Part shown: positions 60,634-64,000 of the stretch, in pieces
How the letters are laid out: the number at the start of each line of letters is the position of its first letter
How positions within the stretch are numbered: position 1 is the first letter of the stretch
Source of the DNA: Selenomonas sp. FOBRC6
Lineage (GTDB): Bacteria; Bacillota; Negativicutes; Selenomonadales; Selenomonadaceae
Length of the DNA: 64,000 bases
NCBI RefSeq assembly: GCF_000286455.1
Contig: NZ_ALKG01000101.1
Coordinates: 1-64,000 of the forward strand
Reading direction: 5' to 3'
Translations under genes and position numbers: made by a program
The notes under the pieces: generated by a model
Databases searched by the model: none
Seen by the model: the letters and a program-made list of their open reading frames with translations, nothing else
Told to the model about the DNA's origin: nothing

Positions 60634-61562
60634 AAAAAATCCTCCTCCTCGCCACGGGCGGCACAATCGCCGCACGCGAAACAGAGTACGGACTGCGCCC
60701 TGCTTTCACCGCCGAAGATATGCGTGCGGCAATCGGCACGACAGGCAGCACAATCGAGGTCGTCGACCTCCTCTCGCTCGATTCCACAAACATCACCCCC
60801 TCCCACTGGCAGATGATCGCGCGCAAAGTTGCAGTCTGCCACACGGACTATGACGGCTTTATCATCACCCACGGCACGGATACCATGGCGTACACCGCCG
60901 CCGCACTCTACTATATGCTTGAGCATATCGATCGTCCCGTTGTCCTCACAGGTTCGCAACGTCCGCTCGGCAGGGACGGCTCGGATGCAGAGGGGAATCT
61001 GCGCCTCGCATACGAGGCGGCGTGCAGCGGCTTCGCAGGGGTCTGCCTCGCATTCGGCGGACGGCTCATCCACGGCAATACGGCGAAGAAGATACATTCG
61101 CTGGCGGACGATGCCTTTCGCAGCATTGGGCTCACGGAGATCGACCTCACCGCCCCTGTCGCACCAACAGCCCCCTTTCGTCTGCATGACGCACTCGACA
61201 CACGCGTTGCCGTCATACGCCTCTATCCCGGCATGAAGCCCATCACGATTGATGCCCACATCGCGTCGGGCTATCGCGGCATCATCCTCGAGGGCTACGG
61301 GCTCGGCAGTGTCCCGGGCGACGATGCGGAGGAGAGCTTCCTCCCCTCGCTTGACCGCGCAAAGACGCGCGCCTGCACCATCGTCCTCACGACCCAGTGC
61401 ATCGAGGGCGGCGCCGACATCACGCACTATGAGGTAGGCGTCCGCGCAGCAGAGCTCGGCGCACTCTCGGGCGGCACACTCCCCATTGAGGCACTCTACG
61501 CCCGCCTCATGATCCTCCTCGCAGAGACACCCGAGGGAGAGACTGTGAAAGCGCTCTGCTAG
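60630..61562 (+). CDS. Asparaginase
   Basis: A 310-residue hydrolase of asparagine to aspartate and ammonia. Both catalytic threonine motifs are visible: LLATGGTIAARE (about 6-17, T12) and IITHGTDTMAYTAAAL (about 78-93, T85-D86), with the conserved Lys in GSQRPLGRDGSD surroundings. No signal peptide, so it is a cytoplasmic type I-like enzyme. It could supply fumarate and succinate for the propionate route through aspartate. Confidence 0.92.
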   Translation: MKKILLLATGGTIAARETEYGLRPAFTAEDMRAAIGTTGSTIEVVDLLSLDSTNITPSHWQMIARKVAVCHTDYDGFIITHGTDTMAYTAAALYYMLEHIDRPVVLTGSQRPLGRDGSDAEGNLRLAYEAACSGFAGVCLAFGGRLIHGNTAKKIHSLADDAFRSIGLTEIDLTAPVAPTAPFRLHDALDTRVAVIRLYPGMKPITIDAHIASGYRGIILEGYGLGSVPGDDAEESFLPSLDRAKTRACTIVLTTQCIEGGADITHYEVGVRAAELGALSGGTLPIEALYARLMILLAETPEGETVKALC

Positions 61563-61573
61563 AAAGGAACATC

Positions 61574-61978
61574 ATGCAGCTGAAGGAAATCGGCATCGTC
61601 CGAAACGCATACAAGAACCTCACGGATATCCCGCGTCAGGGGCGCATGAGCGAGGAGGTCTCCGAGATCGAGATTCACCACGACTTTGCGGACGGACTCC
61701 TAAAGATCGAACAGAATAAGCACCTCATCGTCCTCTACTGGGCGCATCTCGCGAAGCGCGACATCCTAAAGACCATCCCGCCCGCCGCAAGGGAGATTCA
61801 CGGCGTATTCGCCAGCCGCTCCCCCGGCCGTCCGAATCCCCTCTCCCTCTGCATCGTCGAGCTGATCGAGTGCAACGGCAGCGTCCTCCGCGTGAAGGGA
61901 CTCGACGCACTCGAGGGCAGCAGTGTGATCGACATCAAGCCATATACGCAGATGGATGCGATTACTGAGATATCGTAA
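61574..61978 (+). CDS. trmO: tRNA m6t6A37 methyltransferase TrmO (TsaA-like)
   Basis: A 134-residue beta-barrel SAM enzyme. Seen: IGIVRNAYKN, HLIVLYWAHLAKRD near 50-63, GVFASRSPGRPNPLSLCIVELI near 78-99 (the family signature with R-x-P-x-R-P-N), and LDALEGSSVIDIKPY. It methylates t6A37 of threonine tRNAs in E. coli. The enterobacterial protein has a C-terminal extension; this shorter form is common in Firmicutes and archaea. Confidence 0.9.
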   Translation: MQLKEIGIVRNAYKNLTDIPRQGRMSEEVSEIEIHHDFADGLLKIEQNKHLIVLYWAHLAKRDILKTIPPAAREIHGVFASRSPGRPNPLSLCIVELIECNGSVLRVKGLDALEGSSVIDIKPYTQMDAITEIS

Positions 61979-62008
61979 TTTCCGCTGAAAATTTTTCTCA
62001 TAGACCTA

Positions 62009-62037
62009 TTGATTTTCTTTCTCATGTGTGCTATATT
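62009..62037 (+). promoter_or_regulatory. Promoter of a candidate small RNA
   Basis: TTGATT (62009-62014), 17 bases, TATATT (62032-62037), in an AT-rich intergenic stretch after trmO. Confidence 0.6.
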
Positions 62038-62042
62038 CTATA

Positions 62043-62140
62043 CAGGCTTTCGTTAGGGAACGTCCCCGGATGTTTCCAAAGCTCTCCTAAAATATAATAC
62101 ACAGCAAAGATAGTCCACAGTGGAGTGTGGGCTATTTTTG
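62043..62140 (+). ncRNA. Candidate orphan small RNA, about 98 nt
   Basis: The interval starts about six bases after a good -10 and ends with an intrinsic terminator. It contains an inner GGGAACGTCCCC hairpin and a central unpaired AU-rich stretch. No open frame of useful length or recognised RNA family (6S, SRP, tmRNA, T-box) fits. It is followed by trxB 140 bases later with its own promoter. Existence as an RNA is inference from signals only. Confidence 0.45.
62110..62139 (+). terminator. Terminator of the candidate small RNA
   Basis: ATAGTCCACA pairs with TGTGGGCTAT (one G-U) around a 6-base loop and is followed by TTTTG. Confidence 0.75.
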
Positions 62141-62220
62141 TGCACGCTATTCTGTCTCGGCGCAGGTAACAAAGAATAGTTTTTCTTTTGTAGGTGGTAT
62201 CCAAGTATTGACATCTGTGT

Positions 62221-62226
62221 TATAAT
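62221..62226 (+). promoter_or_regulatory. Promoter -10 of the trxB operon
   Basis: A perfect TATAAT preceded by TGT, an extended -10; the upstream TTGACA is too close (7 bases) to be its -35. The trxB start codon is 58 bases downstream after AAGGAG. Confidence 0.5.
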
Positions 62227-62283
62227 AAATCAAAAGGTCAATATAGCTCCAAAAAGTTCAGATAGATGTAAGGAGATGAGTCC

Positions 62284-63216
62284 ATGGCAAAGGAACGTAT
62301 TCAAAAGGATGTCGTCATCATCGGCGCGGGCATGGCAGGGCTGACTGCAGCTCTCTACGCGGGGCGCATGAACCTGCGCACACTCGTGCTCGAGAACTCG
62401 CTCGTCGGCGGGCAGATCGCGACAGCGGCGGACATTGAGAACTATCCGGGCTTCGAGCGCGTGAGCGGGATGGAGCTGATCGGCACGCTCGAGAAGCAGG
62501 CGACAAATTTCGGTGCGGAGATCGACGAGTTCGACCGCATCGAGCGCGTCGATCTGAAGAGCACGCCGAAGATCGTGGAGACGGAGACGTATATCTATGA
62601 GACGCCCGTTATCATCATCGCCTCGGGTATGAACCGCAGGAAGCTCCCGCTCCCGCAGGAGCCGCATTATTTCAATCGCGGCGTGCACTACTGTGAGCTC
62701 TGCGACGGACACACGTATCAGGACAAGGTGATCTCTGTGATGGGCGGCGGCAATGCGGCGGTCGATGCGGCGAACTTCCTCACGAAGTATGCAAAGCATC
62801 TCTACCTCATCCACCGCTCGCAGCTGCGTGCGGACAAGTCCTCGCAGGATGCGCTCTATGCGAATCCGAAGGTGACGGTGATGCTCGAGACAGAGATCAC
62901 GCATCTGAACGGCGAGGATCGGCTCACGTCGGTTGACCTCCTGCACAAGGATACGGGTACAACGGAGACGCTGCCCGTGGACAGCATCTTCGTCAACATC
63001 GGCGTGCTGCCGAATACGGATCTCTTCGTCGGGCAGCTCGCGCTGACGGAGACGGGCTACATCGCGGCGGATGAGAACTGCCGAACGGAGATCCCGGGGG
63101 TCTTCGTCGCGGGCGACATCCGCGTGAAGGAAATCCATCAGCTGACGACCGCTGCCGCCGACGGTACGACTGCCGCGCTCCACGCGGAGAAGTATCTTGC
63201 AGGGCTTAAAAAGTAA
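62284..63216 (+). CDS. trxB: Thioredoxin reductase-like flavoprotein
   Basis: A 310-residue low-molecular-weight enzyme. FAD site VVIIGAGMAGLTAALYAGRM (about 10-29), redox-active C137-x2-C140 in HYCELCDG, NAD(P) site VMGGGNAAVDAANFL near 152-166, and the C-terminal GVFVAGDIRVKEIHQLTTAAADG. The active site is CELC rather than the usual CATC/CAVC, and the NADPH-binding HRRxxxRA is HRSQLRADK, so cofactor use may differ. It lies before two glutaredoxin-like genes, its probable partners. Confidence 0.92.
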   Translation: MAKERIQKDVVIIGAGMAGLTAALYAGRMNLRTLVLENSLVGGQIATAADIENYPGFERVSGMELIGTLEKQATNFGAEIDEFDRIERVDLKSTPKIVETETYIYETPVIIIASGMNRRKLPLPQEPHYFNRGVHYCELCDGHTYQDKVISVMGGGNAAVDAANFLTKYAKHLYLIHRSQLRADKSSQDALYANPKVTVMLETEITHLNGEDRLTSVDLLHKDTGTTETLPVDSIFVNIGVLPNTDLFVGQLALTETGYIAADENCRTEIPGVFVAGDIRVKEIHQLTTAAADGTTAALHAEKYLAGLKK

Positions 63217-63221
63217 GAACA

Positions 63222-63275
63222 GGCGCCCCTTCCACCGCTTCGCGATCCCCCTCCCCCGTTCCGACGGGGGAGGCT
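63222..63275. repeat. GC-rich intergenic hairpin repeat, copy 5
   Basis: GGCGCCCCTTCCACC, GATCCCC and a CCTCCCCCGT/ACGGGGGAGG hairpin, in the same order as copy 3. It lies between trxB and the first glutaredoxin-like gene. Confidence 0.82.
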
Positions 63276-63334
63276 TGAAGTTCCGCGCCCAACAAGAGCG
63301 ATTCATTTTACACATACAACAAGGAGGAAATCCC

Positions 63335-63565
63335 ATGATTCAGGTTTTTTCGTTCGACGCGTGCCCGTGGTGCACGAAGGCAAAGAAGTATCTCGACAAG
63401 AAGGGCGTCGCCTACACGGTGCGCGACATCGAAAAGGAGCCCGGCGCCTACGACGATCTCGTGAAGCTCACGGGCGAGGGCGCATGCCCCGTCATCCTCG
63501 CGGACAGCGGTGAATATGTGCGCGGTTTCGATCAGCCCGCGATCGACAAGCTGATCGGCGCCTAA
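63335..63565 (+). CDS. Glutaredoxin-like protein 1
   Basis: A 76-residue protein, MIQVFSFDACPWCTKAK, with redox motif C10-P-W-C13, VAYTVRDIEKEPG, the cis-Pro in CPVILADSG and a final GFDQPAIDKL helix. CPWC with Trp resembles glutaredoxin-like partners of clostridial thioredoxin reductases. The start follows AAGGAGG. It is followed by a paralogue after 12 bases. Confidence 0.9.
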   Translation: MIQVFSFDACPWCTKAKKYLDKKGVAYTVRDIEKEPGAYDDLVKLTGEGACPVILADSGEYVRGFDQPAIDKLIGA

Positions 63566-63577
63566 GGAGGGAGCCCC

Positions 63578-63814
63578 ATGGTAAAGGTCTACTCCATCAC
63601 GGTCTGCCCGTGGTGCGTCAAGGTAAAAAAATACCTCAAATATCGCGGCATTCCGTACGAGGAATACAACATTGAGCATGACGAGACGGCGCGTGAGGAG
63701 TGCCGCCGTCTCTCAGGCGACACGATCGTCCCCGTCACGACGGCGGACGGAAAGGACTTCGCCGTCAGTTACGACCGCGAAAAACTGGACAAGATCCTCG
63801 GGATTACGGCATAA
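63578..63814 (+). CDS. Glutaredoxin-like protein 2
   Basis: A 78-residue protein, MVKVYSITVCPWCVKVKKYL, with C10-P-W-C13, YEEYNIEHDETA and the cis-Pro in TIVPVTTADG. It is a diverged tandem copy of the preceding gene, in the same transcript with trxB. Two such proteins suggest separate targets for a thioredoxin-reductase-driven disulfide relay. Confidence 0.9.
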   Translation: MVKVYSITVCPWCVKVKKYLKYRGIPYEEYNIEHDETAREECRRLSGDTIVPVTTADGKDFAVSYDREKLDKILGITA

Positions 63815-63825
63815 ATTCATATGAG

Positions 63826-63853
63826 CGGACGCATTTACTGTGTCCGTTTTTTT
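63826..63853 (+). terminator. Terminator of the trxB operon
   Basis: CGGACGCA pairs with TGTGTCCG (one G-U) around a 5-base loop, followed by seven T. Confidence 0.87.
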
Positions 63854-63863
63854 ATGTTTCTGC

Positions 63864-63892
63864 TTGCCAAAATTTTTGAATGGGATTAAAAT
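63864..63892 (+). promoter_or_regulatory. Promoter of the right-edge gene
   Basis: TTGCCA (63864-63869), 17 bases, TAAAAT (63887-63892), followed by AAGGAGG and a start codon at 63963. Confidence 0.65.
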
Positions 63893-63962
63893 AGCAGTGC
63901 AGGGACGTTTCATTTGAATGGGCACAGCGAATCATTGTGCCCCAATGCAAGGAGGTTTTGAT

Positions 63963-64000
63963 ATGACCGGATTACCGCTTATCCTCGCCTTTTGGGTCGC
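63963..64000 (+). CDS. Start of a membrane protein gene, cut by the window
   Basis: Only MTGLPLILAFWV is visible, a hydrophobic start after a strong AAGGAGG site. It could be the first helix of a GntP-like or other permease; too little is present to say. Confidence 0.5.
   Translation, partial: MTGLPLILAFWV

Noticed and set aside
1-64000. tRNA or rRNA genes
   Set aside because: No cloverleaf-like segment with a T-loop consensus and CCA-side stem, and no rRNA-like sequence, was found on either strand by eye; a tRNAscan run would settle it.

Overview
The window looks like chromosomal DNA of a flagellated diderm Firmicute of the Negativicutes, most like Selenomonas or a close relative. Lines of evidence: high-GC coding; outer-membrane features (flagellar P- and L-ring genes flgI and flgH, an LptF/LptG permease) next to Firmicute features (mbl-type mreB joined to two hook-basal-body genes, Rex, a glucose-family PTS); and a methylmalonyl-CoA propionate pathway with a biotin-dependent decarboxylase. 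No rRNA, tRNA, CRISPR array, prophage or transposase gene was seen. Genus assignment is inference.

Layout. 1-8.0 kb: edge of a HAD phosphatase, a broken Gfo/Idh/MocA oxidoreductase, then an alpha-glucoside cluster (RpiR regulator, PTS EIICBA, GH13 glucosidase, HAD phosphatase, eukaryotic-type hexokinase). 8.1-14.0 kb (minus): envelope genes (atpZ, wecB, wecA, a YqgF-like protein, DUF3084, LptF/G). 14.1-21.6 kb (minus): the propionate operon from succinate CoA-transferase through a split methylmalonyl-CoA mutase, MeaB and epimerase to decarboxylase alpha, a 45-residue epsilon-like subunit and the biotin carrier; every gap longer than about 60 bases in it holds an RNA hairpin. 22-28 kb (minus): rex, an O-antigen ligase-like gene, folC, valS. 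28-35.7 kb (minus): fhs, folD, UbiA- and UbiD-family menaquinone-type genes, tatC, tatA, a 163-bp palindromic element, a second tatA, polyprenyl synthase. 35.8-43.7 kb (minus): a phosphodiester-glycosidase-like secreted protein, flagellar rod/ring genes and mreB.

43.7-50.7 kb (plus): acetyltransferase, deoB-pdp-cdd nucleoside salvage with a CheY-CheX pair attached, MscS channel, then a control region with three perfect DnaA boxes and two NrdR-like boxes in front of a stand-alone NrdD glycyl-radical-type domain and nrdG. 50.8-54.4 kb: DMT transporter, acetyltransferase, Cys-rich protein, MBL hydrolase, holA. 54.7-59.0 kb (minus): pflA, pflB and an MFS transporter. 59.1-64 kb (plus): flavodoxin, an orphan glucitol-type PTS IIA, YgbA-like protein, asparaginase, trmO, a candidate small RNA, and trxB followed by two glutaredoxin-like proteins.

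The genes together describe an anaerobic fermenter: sugars enter by PTS, pyruvate is split by PFL, succinate is turned to propionate, and redox balance is probably sensed by Rex. Two repeat families stand out: GC-rich hairpin repeats at five intergenic sites and a 163-164-bp MITE-like element present twice in opposite orientation. The strongest leads for something little described are the orphan glycyl-radical domain with its DnaA/NrdR control region, the hairpin-punctuated propionate operon and the orphan small RNA.
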